This document shows positions 25,282-34,706 of a stretch of DNA of 64,000 bases, one piece after another (positions within the stretch are counted from its first letter, which is position 1; the number at the start of each line of letters is the position of its first letter). The stretch is taken from assembly GCA_965223675.1 (NCBI GenBank), contig OZ245013.1, positions 2,232,001-2,296,000 of the forward strand. Direction: 5' to 3'. Source of the DNA: JAGQKC01 sp965223675. Its GTDB lineage: Bacteria; Nitrospirota; Nitrospiria; Nitrospirales; UBA8639. Both the position numbers and the translations under genes were made by a program. The notes below the pieces were generated by a model that was not told the DNA's origin, did no database searches, and was given only the letters and a program-made list of their open reading frames with translations.

Positions 25282-26004
25282 ATGCCCATTGACAGCCTAG
25301 AGCGTCTGGTCCCGGACCTGCTTGAACCGGAAGAAATCACAGGACAACTCACGCTCGAACTCCATGTAAAGCGCTACGAGTTTGCAGCCGAGTACGCTCA
25401 ACCTGGACGCATCCTGGATATCGCCTGTGGCGTTGGGTATGGCACACAAATCCTGTTTGAAGGGAATGCTCAGAATCATGAAGCGCTGGGAGTCGACTGT
25501 TCGGAGGATAGTGTGGCGTATGCCGTCGAACGATATACACAAACAGGAGTACATTTTTGCTGTGCTGATGCGATGAGCTTTCACGATGAGCGAAACTTTG
25601 ACACCATCGTCTCTTTAGAGACCATAGAACACGTACCGTATCCACACGAATTTATCGCTCATCTTCTTGAGTATCTACGTCCGGGTGGATTCTTTATTGG
25701 ATCCGTTCCCACCACCCCAACGGTTGATGCCAATCCTCACCATTTACATGACTTCACATCTCAGAGCTTTCGCAAGATGTTCAGCGGTCATGGAATGACT
25801 GAAATCACTTCTCTGGAGCAAGTTCAGCCCTTCAATCCTATTTCTATTTTGTCTCGGAAAGAAAAGCGTCTCGCCGATCTACGTACAAATCTTGGGCACT
25901 ACTACTTCGCACACCCGCAAGCCTTGCTCCAACGCTGCTGGTCGACTCTTCGCTATGGCTTTACAAACCGTTATCTGACCAGTGTGTGGCAAAAGAATGA
26001 CTAG
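25282..26004 (+). CDS. SAM-dependent methyltransferase
   Basis: 240 residues, class I methyltransferase. Motif I is ILDIACGVGYG, followed by GVDCSEDSV, FDTIVSLETIEHV and YLRPGGFFIGS. The size and motifs fit sugar or small-molecule methylases seen in glycan clusters. It is likely co-transcribed with the GT2 gene and converges on the STT3-like gene. The substrate is unknown. Confidence 0.82.
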   Translation: MPIDSLERLVPDLLEPEEITGQLTLELHVKRYEFAAEYAQPGRILDIACGVGYGTQILFEGNAQNHEALGVDCSEDSVAYAVERYTQTGVHFCCADAMSFHDERNFDTIVSLETIEHVPYPHEFIAHLLEYLRPGGFFIGSVPTTPTVDANPHHLHDFTSQSFRKMFSGHGMTEITSLEQVQPFNPISILSRKEKRLADLRTNLGHYYFAHPQALLQRCWSTLRYGFTNRYLTSVWQKND

Positions 26005-26038
26005 AATATGGTTTGAAGATCGATGATGCCGGTAGCGC

Positions 26039-27913
26039 TCAGATGAGACGTTCTTGACTTGATCGTACCTGGAAAACTTTAAAGTTTTCAGCAAGTGAAT
26101 CGGGAAGTGTGATTTGATGAACCCATGGAGGCAAATCTCCTTGATCAAGTCGATCATAAAACGACTCTTCACCATTCGGGGCCTGAAAAAATGAAGATTC
26201 AATGGAAGAAGAAGGACACGTCACAATAAGATCAACCTGTCGTGTTCTCAGCAGTGTTTTCGCAGTATCTCCATCGGAGTCTGACAGAATGCGATAGGCA
26301 TCAAGATTCCCTTCCATATTTCGATGGTACGGCGTCGAAATGACATAATGAGACGTTCGATACAGTAGTTCAGGGCCAAAATCTACAAAAGCCAGAATGA
26401 CCTGCTCTCGACTTCCCAACCCTGTGGGGTCATTCAAATACTGAGAAAGCGGCATAATGGGGCAATTCTTCCTGGCAGTTCCCTTCATCACGCTGTCTTG
26501 AACTTCCAGCATTTTCACGCCTACGAGTAAGCACCATAGAGAACTAACCATCACTAGACATATTTTAGCCACTTCATTCCCCGGAGTCGGCAACCGATTC
26601 ACCACCCGCTGAAGTATTCGCCCAATGAGATGCGTATAGGGCAGCAGAATAAGCAATTCTGCATAAGACACCCAACGAATTTCGTTGAAAGCTAAAGGGA
26701 AAAACAGACAGACGCCAATGCCAATCATAACCCAAAAAAATCGATGACCGACATTCGTTTCCTCCCAGATCAGCCAGATCAAGTAGGGAATGGCCGGAAG
26801 GGCAATGCCCAGATAGAGGATGAATGGTCCGTACTGCCAAGAACTTGCTGAGACCAGTGGCTGAGTCTCAGCCACCTGATTCCAGAGAAGCGCCATCAAT
26901 TCCGGATCAACATCGGCCAATGGGCCGTGAAAAAACTTCGGAAAGAATATCCATTGCATACACAAGATGACACTCATCCCTCCGATCCCTAACCCTAATC
27001 GCCTCAACGGGGTTGCTTCACAAGTTCTTACCTTCTTGCTTAACCAGATTGCGCTCCAGAAACCCACCAAATACAAAAACACACTCCAATGGACAAAGGA
27101 ATATCTGTCATACTCAGCGTGAAGGAGTTGCCCAATCCCTCGATCGACCAAGAGAACAAAAAACGATACACTGCACAAAACACTCGTGACCAGAAAATTT
27201 TTTCTTCCCCAGTCTCCTCCATGCCACAGCCATCTAACAGCAAGGACGGACAAGCAAACCGCCAAGGCAATAAACGACTCTATGCTCGTCCACATAGCTA
27301 TCGCCGCAACAGCCCCTGCGGCCACACACCACCTGTCGGAGGATCGATCAAGCAATATTCGATAGGTGAGGCCCAGAAGCAAAATACAACACAGCATGAG
27401 AAAGCTGTGGTGATCCGGACGACCCGCTAAAAAGCTCTGTGTGAGAGCCGGTTGAAAGAGAAACACTCCACCCATTAACAGCTGCTGATCACGGTCAAAG
27501 ATCGGCCTCACCATCCAAACTAACGATAGCACAGCCAAAATGTGTAACACTGGATTTAAGAACACTCCCCACCAATGCAGACCAGTCGCGAAAGGAAGAA
27601 ATAAGGCTGTCAATCCAGCTCCAGTGAGCAAGATGAGATCCATCAATCTTGTCCAATGTTGCACTTCTCCATACGGAGCATTGCTCCGAGGATAGATGGC
27701 GCTAAACCACTCGCCCGATTCGACAAGGTGGATGACTCGATTCAAGTGCATATAGCCATCCGGACCGACGATCGCACCTTCAATAAGTGGAATAGGCCCC
27801 TTTACGAACCATAACAGTTGGATAATAATAAGCAAGAAAATAATAAAATGAGTGGCTGAATGGTGGTCTTGAACGCTTTCATGCGAGGGTCGTTGAGGGT
27901 CGGAAAGAGACAT
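26039..27913 (-). CDS. STT3/GT66-like membrane glycosyltransferase
   Basis: 624 residues with about a dozen membrane segments. The first periplasmic loop has GPDGYMHLNRV, like the DxYYHLR metal site of STT3/AglB oligosaccharyltransferases. A later loop has AGRPDHHSF, like the archaeal TDHH motif. The C-terminal part has VDFGPELLYRTSHYVISTP, in the place of the WWDYG region, though that motif itself is not kept. It most likely transfers a lipid-linked sugar to an acceptor outside the inner membrane. It is the only minus-strand gene among its neighbours, so it has its own promoter in 27914-28234. Another GT-C function cannot be excluded. Confidence 0.6.
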   Translation of the reverse strand: MSLSDPQRPSHESVQDHHSATHFIIFLLIIIQLLWFVKGPIPLIEGAIVGPDGYMHLNRVIHLVESGEWFSAIYPRSNAPYGEVQHWTRLMDLILLTGAGLTALFLPFATGLHWWGVFLNPVLHILAVLSLVWMVRPIFDRDQQLLMGGVFLFQPALTQSFLAGRPDHHSFLMLCCILLLGLTYRILLDRSSDRWCVAAGAVAAIAMWTSIESFIALAVCLSVLAVRWLWHGGDWGRKNFLVTSVLCSVSFFVLLVDRGIGQLLHAEYDRYSFVHWSVFLYLVGFWSAIWLSKKVRTCEATPLRRLGLGIGGMSVILCMQWIFFPKFFHGPLADVDPELMALLWNQVAETQPLVSASSWQYGPFILYLGIALPAIPYLIWLIWEETNVGHRFFWVMIGIGVCLFFPLAFNEIRWVSYAELLILLPYTHLIGRILQRVVNRLPTPGNEVAKICLVMVSSLWCLLVGVKMLEVQDSVMKGTARKNCPIMPLSQYLNDPTGLGSREQVILAFVDFGPELLYRTSHYVISTPYHRNMEGNLDAYRILSDSDGDTAKTLLRTRQVDLIVTCPSSSIESSFFQAPNGEESFYDRLDQGDLPPWVHQITLPDSLAENFKVFQVRSSQERLI

Positions 27914-28234
27914 GGAAGTGAGATGACGTTTAAAAGTTATTAGGGGAAATACATGATTGATCGGACGACAATTTCAAGAACTTAATGACAGGAGGGACTA
28001 GAAAACCTCAGCAAGCATGCTACGATCAGAAGCTTGTAAGCACTTCTGTCTTTAAGGGACTCACAAGCAAGGCCGATACAATAATGAGGTTTGGACAAAA
28101 TCCATACACGCATACCGATCAGCTTACTCCAAAAAATTCCATTCGTTTTTTACAGTAGGGAATGCTGTCGGAGAACTATTAGGTATGCAGAGGAAAGTGA
28201 TGACTTTGCGTCATGTTCTTCGTTTTCTGGATAA
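27914..28234. other. Divergent intergenic region
   Basis: 320 bp between the STT3-like gene and the cyclase-fold gene, transcribed in opposite directions. It presumably carries both promoters; no gene or strong hairpin was seen. Confidence 0.4.
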
Positions 28235-29146
28235 TTGATGGATAAGGCATTCTTCGAACCCTACATCACGCGAATTGCACGGCTCAATCCGGAAGAAGAC
28301 GGGTTGACCTCTCATCGTCATGGGAAATACCGTCCTGATATCACAGCTTGGGCCATACTTGCCCTCAACGCCATTTCTCCATCATCCAACGCATCTTTGA
28401 TCGAGAACGCTCGAAACCGCATCGCACAAGACCAGCATCCCGATGGTTCTATCAGTATTTCACAGGATCAGCCACATGCGGTCTGGCCGACGCCACTGGC
28501 TATATTCGCCTGGAATGGGGCCTTGCATCATAAAGGAAACCAAACTCGAGCCGTTCAATTTCTTCTCCATCATACGGGATTGCATTTTGAAAAAGAGGAT
28601 GGGAACGCCGTCATCGGCCATGACACCTCAATTCCAGGATGGCCTTGGATTACTCACACCCACTCCTGGGTACAACCGACGGCACTGTGTATGATTGCGC
28701 TTTCGATCAATGGGCATAAGACACATCAACGAGTACAAGACGGCGAACGAATGTTATTAAATCGGCAACTCCCACAGGGTGGATGGAACTATGGGAATAC
28801 CACGATTTTAAGGAAAGAATTGCAACCGTTCCCCGAAACGACAGGCATTGCCCTCATTGCTCTTTCCGGCCGCGTGGCTCAAAGTACGGTAGAGCCTAGC
28901 CTCACTTATCTGACTCGTGTATTTCCCAAACTGAAAACACCGCTCTCATTGTGTTGGAGTCTTTTAGGACTCCGAGCATGGGGCATAGCACCATCAGCAG
29001 CTCAGGACAGGCTCATGACTTGCTTCAAGAGAGAGTCCCGCTATGGACAATACGATCCGGTTTCTCTTTGTCTTTTACTTGGAACGGCTGTTGCTCAAGA
29101 CGGCTTCAAGAGTCTTATTCCTGCGCATGAGATCTCTCATATGTAG
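28235..29146 (+). CDS. Terpenoid-cyclase-fold (alpha/alpha toroid) protein
   Basis: 303 residues. Repeats of the squalene-cyclase/prenyltransferase type are visible: DITAWAILALNAI, the QDQHPDGSI segment, TALCMIALSINGH, RQLPQGGWNYGN (a QW-like motif) and TTGIALIALSG. It lacks the DxDD acid motif of full squalene-hopene cyclases and is less than half their length, so a true cyclase role is doubtful. No signal peptide. It is followed by a Tat-exported DUF362 protein after 32 bp, and the two are probably one operon. Function unknown. Confidence 0.65.
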   Translation: MMDKAFFEPYITRIARLNPEEDGLTSHRHGKYRPDITAWAILALNAISPSSNASLIENARNRIAQDQHPDGSISISQDQPHAVWPTPLAIFAWNGALHHKGNQTRAVQFLLHHTGLHFEKEDGNAVIGHDTSIPGWPWITHTHSWVQPTALCMIALSINGHKTHQRVQDGERMLLNRQLPQGGWNYGNTTILRKELQPFPETTGIALIALSGRVAQSTVEPSLTYLTRVFPKLKTPLSLCWSLLGLRAWGIAPSAAQDRLMTCFKRESRYGQYDPVSLCLLLGTAVAQDGFKSLIPAHEISHM

Positions 29147-29178
29147 CATCACAAATTTCAATTCATCACACACCAGGC

Positions 29179-30204
29179 ATGACTGAACACAAGCAAAACT
29201 CTGAAGAAACAGAATTATCCCGTCGGCAATTATTGAAAGTGACGCTTGCGGGTACGGCTCTCGCCACATCCGGGCTCGCTCTAGCAAACTGGATGAAACA
29301 ACCACCACTCCATGCGAACACCTTTATAGGAAAAGCTGATTCCTATGCTCACAATCTTGTTTCTGTCCTTCTGGCAGGTTTCCAAGAATTGGGTGTTCAT
29401 CCACAAGAAATCAAAGGGAAGCGAATCCTCCTAAAGCCTAATCTGGTTGAGACCAAGCAGAACGCTCCCCACATCAACACACATCCCTTGGTTGTTCAGG
29501 CTGCGGCAGAAGCATTTCTCCATCTGGGTGCCGAGGATGTAGTGGTTGGAGAGGGGCCTGGCCATCGCCGAGACACGTTGGAAATATTGGAGGAAGCAGG
29601 GTTGGCGGATGTGCTCTATGAAGATCGAATCCCGTTTATCAGCCTCAACGATATGACGGGATTTTCGCTTCCAAACGCAGGCAAACAAACAGACTTAGAG
29701 CATTTAATTTTCCCAGATATTTTTCAAGAGATCGACTGGGTGGTCTCATTGGCCAAGCTCAAGACTCACCATTGGGCAGGAGTCACTCTTTCGATGAAAA
29801 ACCTCTTTGGCGTCCTTCCCGGACTCTATTATGGGTGGCCCAAGAATGTGCTTCATCACGCAGGCATTCACGAATCGATTCTTGACATCACCGCAACCCT
29901 ACATCCTCATTTTGCGATTGTCGACGGGATTATTGGGATGGAAGGTGATGGTCCAATCATGGGAACACCAAGATCGTCTGGGGTGATGGTTATGGGCAGA
30001 AACCTACCAGCGGTAGATGCCACTTGCGCCAGACTTATGGGGATTAATCCGCATAATATTCAATATCTCGCATCGGCATCAGGTTGGCTCGGTCCCATCC
30101 ATGACGAGCATATTCATCAACGGGGAGAAGGCATTTCGTCCCTGAAGCAAAATTTTGCCTTACTTGACTACATCTCAGCCCATCAAGGTCTGAGACAATC
30201 ATAA
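29179..30204 (+). CDS. DUF362 protein with Tat signal
   Basis: 341 residues. Twin-arginine signal SRRQLLKVTLAGTALATSG at residues 14-32, so probably exported folded. The mature part has DUF362 features: RILLKPNLVE, NTHPLVVQAAAEAF, VGEGPGHRRDTLE, WVSLAKLKTHHWAGVTLSMKN (split over a longer block) and VDGIIGMEGDGPIMG. DUF362 proteins often accompany iron-sulfur proteins; no ferredoxin-type Cys clusters are seen here. It sits between the cyclase-fold gene and a GT87 gene, all plus strand and closely spaced. Confidence 0.78.
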   Translation: MTEHKQNSEETELSRRQLLKVTLAGTALATSGLALANWMKQPPLHANTFIGKADSYAHNLVSVLLAGFQELGVHPQEIKGKRILLKPNLVETKQNAPHINTHPLVVQAAAEAFLHLGAEDVVVGEGPGHRRDTLEILEEAGLADVLYEDRIPFISLNDMTGFSLPNAGKQTDLEHLIFPDIFQEIDWVVSLAKLKTHHWAGVTLSMKNLFGVLPGLYYGWPKNVLHHAGIHESILDITATLHPHFAIVDGIIGMEGDGPIMGTPRSSGVMVMGRNLPAVDATCARLMGINPHNIQYLASASGWLGPIHDEHIHQRGEGISSLKQNFALLDYISAHQGLRQS

Positions 30205-30234
30205 TCCAGTTCAAAACCGTAACTCATTAATGAG

Positions 30235-31548
30235 ATGACATTGAAGTCCATCATGACAAACCAACGAAATCCGTGGGGTTCCAATGGAAACTCTAACGGA
30301 AATTTTCTCAGCAACACACACCGAGAGACGATGGCATTTTTGGCATTCGGTCTTGCGCTGGCATTTTTGGTCTTCTGGAACACGGCGCATGTTTGGGTCA
30401 TGATGAATAATTTACACATGAATGACTTTGGGAAATTTTATTACGCGTCTGTCGCCTTCCTGAACGATCAGGATATGTACGGTCCCACACTGGCGACCCT
30501 GACTCAAGTGAGTGAGGTGGAGTGGGAAGAATTCTGGGATTTGAATCCACCCCACTTTCATGTCCTCCTTCTTCCGTTTGCTCTGATGCCCGAGTCATGG
30601 TCATTGTTGCTATGGAGTCTTGTCAATTTCCTGGCGTTACTCGTGACCCTGACTTGTATTCAACAAGAACTGAAACTTGAACCATCTCGCAACCAAAAAC
30701 GTCTCATGATCATTGGGGGGTTAGGGTTTGCCGGAACAGGGGCTCACCTCGTCACCGGACAATTGTCCTTTCTCATTGCGCTTCCTATCACGCTGGCGTG
30801 GATTCATGGACGCCATGCACGTTGGGCAAAGGCGAGTGTGTTACTCGGCCTCACGGCAAGCATTAAACCTTTCTTGCTGATCTTTCTTCCGTACTTGTTG
30901 CTTAAGCGCCAGGTGAAGCCCATGGCACTGTTCTTCTCTGTATTCTTGGCGCCTTTTGTTGTGGGAGTTTTCGTGTTTGGTATCGATGCTCATCTGTCGT
31001 GGGTACGATGTCTCACTGATGTCAATTGGCACTGGACTCGGATGAATGCTTCTATTTGGGGAGTACTTGCGCGTACGCTGGGAGACAATCCCATGTTTAC
31101 ACCACCTTTTCGTGCAGAATTTCTGATTATGCCTCTTTGGGGTCTTTTTGCGACGATCATCGGAGGGTGCACCTTATGGGTGTTGGTCGGAGATCATTCA
31201 CGATGCGCAACGGATCGTGCCTTTGCCATTCTTCTGTTCAGTGCCATTCTTATTTCTCCCCTCGGCTGGATTTACTACCTGTTTATGCTACTTGGTCCTC
31301 TTACGGCATTATTAACAAACTGGAACATGCCCTCTCTCAAAAAGCAGTGGTTGGCCTACTCGGTGAAACACAAAGGTAGAACGCTCCTTCTGACAGCAGG
31401 CGCTTTAGGACTTCTCTTCCCACTAATGGGAATCCAGCTTTTTCAACCAAACTTTCTGGCTACTCTCACCCTTGGGTCAATCTACTTTTGGAGCACGTTC
31501 ATGCTATGGAGCAGTTTGGTCCTTGATTGGGCAATCGAGAATCATTGA
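30235..31548 (+). CDS. GT87-family (DUF2029) membrane glycosyltransferase
   Basis: 437 residues with about ten membrane segments. After the first helix comes NDFGKFYYASVAFLN, matching the DFxxYY loop of GT87/DUF2029 enzymes, which use polyprenyl-phosphate sugars on the periplasmic side. Later the family-like ASIKPFLLIFLPYLL is present. The start could also be the Met seven codons on. It follows the DUF362 gene by 30 bp. The sugar and acceptor are unknown. Confidence 0.75.
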   Translation: MTLKSIMTNQRNPWGSNGNSNGNFLSNTHRETMAFLAFGLALAFLVFWNTAHVWVMMNNLHMNDFGKFYYASVAFLNDQDMYGPTLATLTQVSEVEWEEFWDLNPPHFHVLLLPFALMPESWSLLLWSLVNFLALLVTLTCIQQELKLEPSRNQKRLMIIGGLGFAGTGAHLVTGQLSFLIALPITLAWIHGRHARWAKASVLLGLTASIKPFLLIFLPYLLLKRQVKPMALFFSVFLAPFVVGVFVFGIDAHLSWVRCLTDVNWHWTRMNASIWGVLARTLGDNPMFTPPFRAEFLIMPLWGLFATIIGGCTLWVLVGDHSRCATDRAFAILLFSAILISPLGWIYYLFMLLGPLTALLTNWNMPSLKKQWLAYSVKHKGRTLLLTAGALGLLFPLMGIQLFQPNFLATLTLGSIYFWSTFMLWSSLVLDWAIENH

Positions 31549-31638
31549 CCTCAATATACCAAGTGCGGGTTACGCCTCTCGATTATCGCGTGGAAAGATT
31601 TCAGAGAAGAACATCGCGTAGAAACACGACGCACAAGA

Positions 31639-32694
31639 TCACAACAGAGACAAGGGTTGTCTCTCTTTGAGTATCTTCACTAAATCAAATAATGATGGAA
31701 ATGCATAGAGGAGGCCTAAGGGAACCAATGGCGCATACATAAATCCCCAGTACGTATTATTCACCCTCCCAGCAATTAAAAATGAACAATAATAGACCCC
31801 CAATGTCAGGGCGACACGTATTCCAACGCTTTCTTTCCAACCGATCACGCCCAAGAGAGACAAAGGGAGCACAAATGCGACAATCCACTTCGGAGAGACA
31901 AATAAAAATGCATTCCAAACCCCAGTACTCAAAACAAATGGCCAACCGCCAAACTGGATCCAACTTTCATTTACTTGGTCCATAGGAAGCTGAAGTTCAT
32001 GAACAATGGATGCGTGAAACACTAGACAGATGGCAAATATTGTAACTCCCCCCAGCCAGCCCATCATCTCACGATTTTGATTTTGCTTCCAGGCGAGGAC
32101 CAGCATCGTCAACACATAGGGCAAGGCAAGTTCTCGAATAAAAATGGCCAATATCCCGATGACGATACTCCCGGTTTTATTCCCCTGTGCATGTGCCGCC
32201 AAGGAGAGTGCAATCAAGATTCCCGCCCATAGTTCATGATAATAAAATCCTTGTTCACTTAAGCAAAGAAGCAGAGGCCCAGACAATAACATGACACCGG
32301 CCAATGCAAACTGAAATCCTCTTTCACGATCCAAAACCTGAAACCACAAGAACATCGTCAGAAGCGCCAGCATGGCTAATACCCATCTTCCCCATTCAGG
32401 GGTGGGTAAATGCGCAACTGCCCACGCTATCGTTGGCAAGCGCCAATTAAAAAATGGACGCAACGCATACCCTCTTGCTCGCAATTCTTCTCCAACGACC
32501 TCATAATATGCCTCGCCACCATGAATCCGCTCAATGACGCTTTGATACATTCGAACATCCTCTCCATCCGTTTCTTTTGATTCACGTGGAGGAAAAACTT
32601 GGGAAAAAGACGCAAGCCCATACCCAATCAAAAGGACAAGACCGCACACGATGACTACGGCCTCTCTTTTGGTTACATTTGCAAAACGCGTCAT
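31639..32694 (-). CDS. Multi-pass membrane protein, GT-C-like
   Basis: 351 residues with about nine hydrophobic segments. The first loop has EDVRMYQSVIERIHGGEAYY, which resembles the acidic loop of GT87/GT39-type enzymes, and later FIRELALPYVL. It is opposite in strand to its neighbours and converges on the GT87 gene. A glycosyltransferase role is likely from loop pattern and context but not proven. Confidence 0.55.
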   Translation of the reverse strand: MTRFANVTKREAVVIVCGLVLLIGYGLASFSQVFPPRESKETDGEDVRMYQSVIERIHGGEAYYEVVGEELRARGYALRPFFNWRLPTIAWAVAHLPTPEWGRWVLAMLALLTMFLWFQVLDRERGFQFALAGVMLLSGPLLLCLSEQGFYYHELWAGILIALSLAAHAQGNKTGSIVIGILAIFIRELALPYVLTMLVLAWKQNQNREMMGWLGGVTIFAICLVFHASIVHELQLPMDQVNESWIQFGGWPFVLSTGVWNAFLFVSPKWIVAFVLPLSLLGVIGWKESVGIRVALTLGVYYCSFLIAGRVNNTYWGFMYAPLVPLGLLYAFPSLFDLVKILKERQPLSLL

Positions 32695-33205
32695 GAGCTC
32701 AACTCACAAAGATTGTTTTATTGAATAAAATTCGACACTTCTGATTACCATCGACAGACAATAAAAAAAACTTAATCAGCCCGATGAACAGACATTCCTA
32801 GCCCAGTAGATCTTTCTCACGGGACTGACAGAGAAGAGTGAGACTTCTCACGTTGTAGACTGTCTCGCGATCAATAGTGCAAGGATAAATGTCTGAACAC
32901 ACAACGTCGTCAAACAAGAAATACCTTTCATCAAGATCAATCAACAATCCTGGCCGACACTTTCATTCTCCATTGCACCACATAAGTTTTCTGCTATTTG
33001 GGCCGATAAACCATATTGGATGAAAAGCGGTATCTGTTTGGAATTTCATTGAATTTCCACGTCTTGATCACCAATCCTGACGACTTCTGATGTGCTGTGA
33101 TCACAAATGAGTTCGAAATAGTGGGGAACAGTAGACCGCCAAAAAACGAACATGGCTCTACCAACGCATCAACATGATATGCGGTAATCATCTTCCTTTC
33201 ACAAC
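32695..33205. other. Divergent intergenic region
   Basis: About 510 bp between the GT-C-like gene (minus) and the HAD-UbiA gene (plus). Only an open frame that overlaps the HAD-UbiA start is seen; no feature is recognised. Presumed promoters for both directions. Confidence 0.35.
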
Positions 33206-34693
33206 ATGAAAAACCCAGCCGACACAACCGTAGAAGATTTCTTTCAATCGCGTCCACATTCTACCGAGACGGAAGAATCCCCTATTCTCTGTGTCGACCT
33301 TGATGACACCCTCATCACGACCGACGTATTGTGGGAATCCATCCTTTCTCTGATCAAACAGCAACCATGGACTCTGTTTGTGATACCCATTTGGTGGCTT
33401 CGAGGACGTGCCTATTGCAAGCGCCGCATCGCAGAGCGCGTCATTCTAGACCCCGGGACTCTGCCCTATCGTCACGATGTTCTTGACTATCTCAAGGAAG
33501 AACACCGTCGAGGTCGAACAATCGTCTTAGCGACAGGATCCGACTACCAACCAGCGGAGGCGATAGCTACTCATCTCGGGATATTTTCTGAAGTCTTAGC
33601 GAGTGATGGAGTAAGCAATCTGTCAGGACAACCAAAATCTCAGAAACTTGTGGAGCGATTTGGGGAACGAGGATTTGACTATATCGGTGACAATACAAAA
33701 GACCTTTCAGTCTGGGCCCACGCCCATTCGGCATTACTTGTTGACCCAACAAATCATGTTTTCATGCAAGTGAAGAAATCCTCTTCGATTAGTAAGATAT
33801 TCCACAAGGAATCCCATTCTCTTCAGAGCCTCGTTCACGCATTACGATTAGGACAGTGGGCCAAAAACATCCTCATCTTTCTCCCTTTACTAGCTTCACA
33901 TCAATTTGCCACCTGGGAGCACAATACGCAAGCTATTATAGCTTTTTTCTCCTTCAGTCTTTGCGCATCGAGTATATACATTCTCAACGACCTGCTCGAC
34001 CTTTCTGCGGATCGTCGACATCCCAAAAAGAAACTCCGCCCCTTTGCGAGCGGAGCCTTGTCCATCCCCTACGGTTTAGTGATGGCACCAACGTTATTCC
34101 TTGGCGCAGTCCTCCTTGCCCTAACATCTCTCTCTGGCTCCTTTCTTTCTTTGTTGGGTCTGTACACAGCGACCACAACAGGATATTCCCTCTTTTTCAA
34201 ACAAGTGGCCATATTAGATGTCTTGATTTTAGCTGGACTCTATACCGTCCGGGTCCTGGCTGGAGGTATGGCTATCGACGTACCGATTTCTGCTTGGCTT
34301 CTTGCGTTTTCGATGTTCCTCTTCTTGAGTCTGGCGTTCACCAAAAGATATTTGGAACTGCAATATCGAAAAGTGGGGAAGAACCAGGGGTTAGAAAGGC
34401 GAGCCTATCTGGGTCTTGACAAGCAAGTTTTAGCCACGATGGGGATGATCAGCGGATATCTCTCTGTCTTCGTCTTAGCACTCTACATCAACAGTCCAGA
34501 TGTTCTGATGCTCTACCAACACCCGAAGGTGTTATGGTTAATTTGCCCACTCTTATTGTATTGGATCAGCCGAAACTGGCTTTTGGCCAATCGAGGAGCT
34601 CTAGACGATGACCCTCTGATCTTGGCTGTGAAGGACCCACATAGTTACCTCGTTGCGATCGCTGTCGGACTCATCGCCATGATCGCGATGTAA
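33206..34693 (+). CDS. HAD phosphatase - UbiA phosphoribosyltransferase fusion (DPPR synthase-like)
   Basis: 495 residues, two domains. Residues 25-200 are a HAD phosphatase: DLDDT at 31-35, ATGSD as motif II and GDNTKDLSVW as motif IV. From about residue 210 a UbiA-type membrane domain begins with LRLGQWAKN and carries the first metal site NDLLDLSADRRHPKKKLRP. This is close to the pattern of decaprenyl-phosphate phosphoribosyltransferase (Rv3806c type). Together the domains could attach phosphoribose to a polyprenyl phosphate and then remove the 5'-phosphate. The next two genes resemble DprE1 and DprE2, the following steps of that pathway. Confidence 0.82.
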   Translation: MKNPADTTVEDFFQSRPHSTETEESPILCVDLDDTLITTDVLWESILSLIKQQPWTLFVIPIWWLRGRAYCKRRIAERVILDPGTLPYRHDVLDYLKEEHRRGRTIVLATGSDYQPAEAIATHLGIFSEVLASDGVSNLSGQPKSQKLVERFGERGFDYIGDNTKDLSVWAHAHSALLVDPTNHVFMQVKKSSSISKIFHKESHSLQSLVHALRLGQWAKNILIFLPLLASHQFATWEHNTQAIIAFFSFSLCASSIYILNDLLDLSADRRHPKKKLRPFASGALSIPYGLVMAPTLFLGAVLLALTSLSGSFLSLLGLYTATTTGYSLFFKQVAILDVLILAGLYTVRVLAGGMAIDVPISAWLLAFSMFLFLSLAFTKRYLELQYRKVGKNQGLERRAYLGLDKQVLATMGMISGYLSVFVLALYINSPDVLMLYQHPKVLWLICPLLLYWISRNWLLANRGALDDDPLILAVKDPHSYLVAIAVGLIAMIAM

Positions 34694-34706
34694 TGGAGTC
34701 AAGGTG

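Noticed and set aside
28235..29146. Full squalene-hopene cyclase
   Set aside because: Protein is less than half the usual length and lacks the DxDD motif; only the fold repeats are present.
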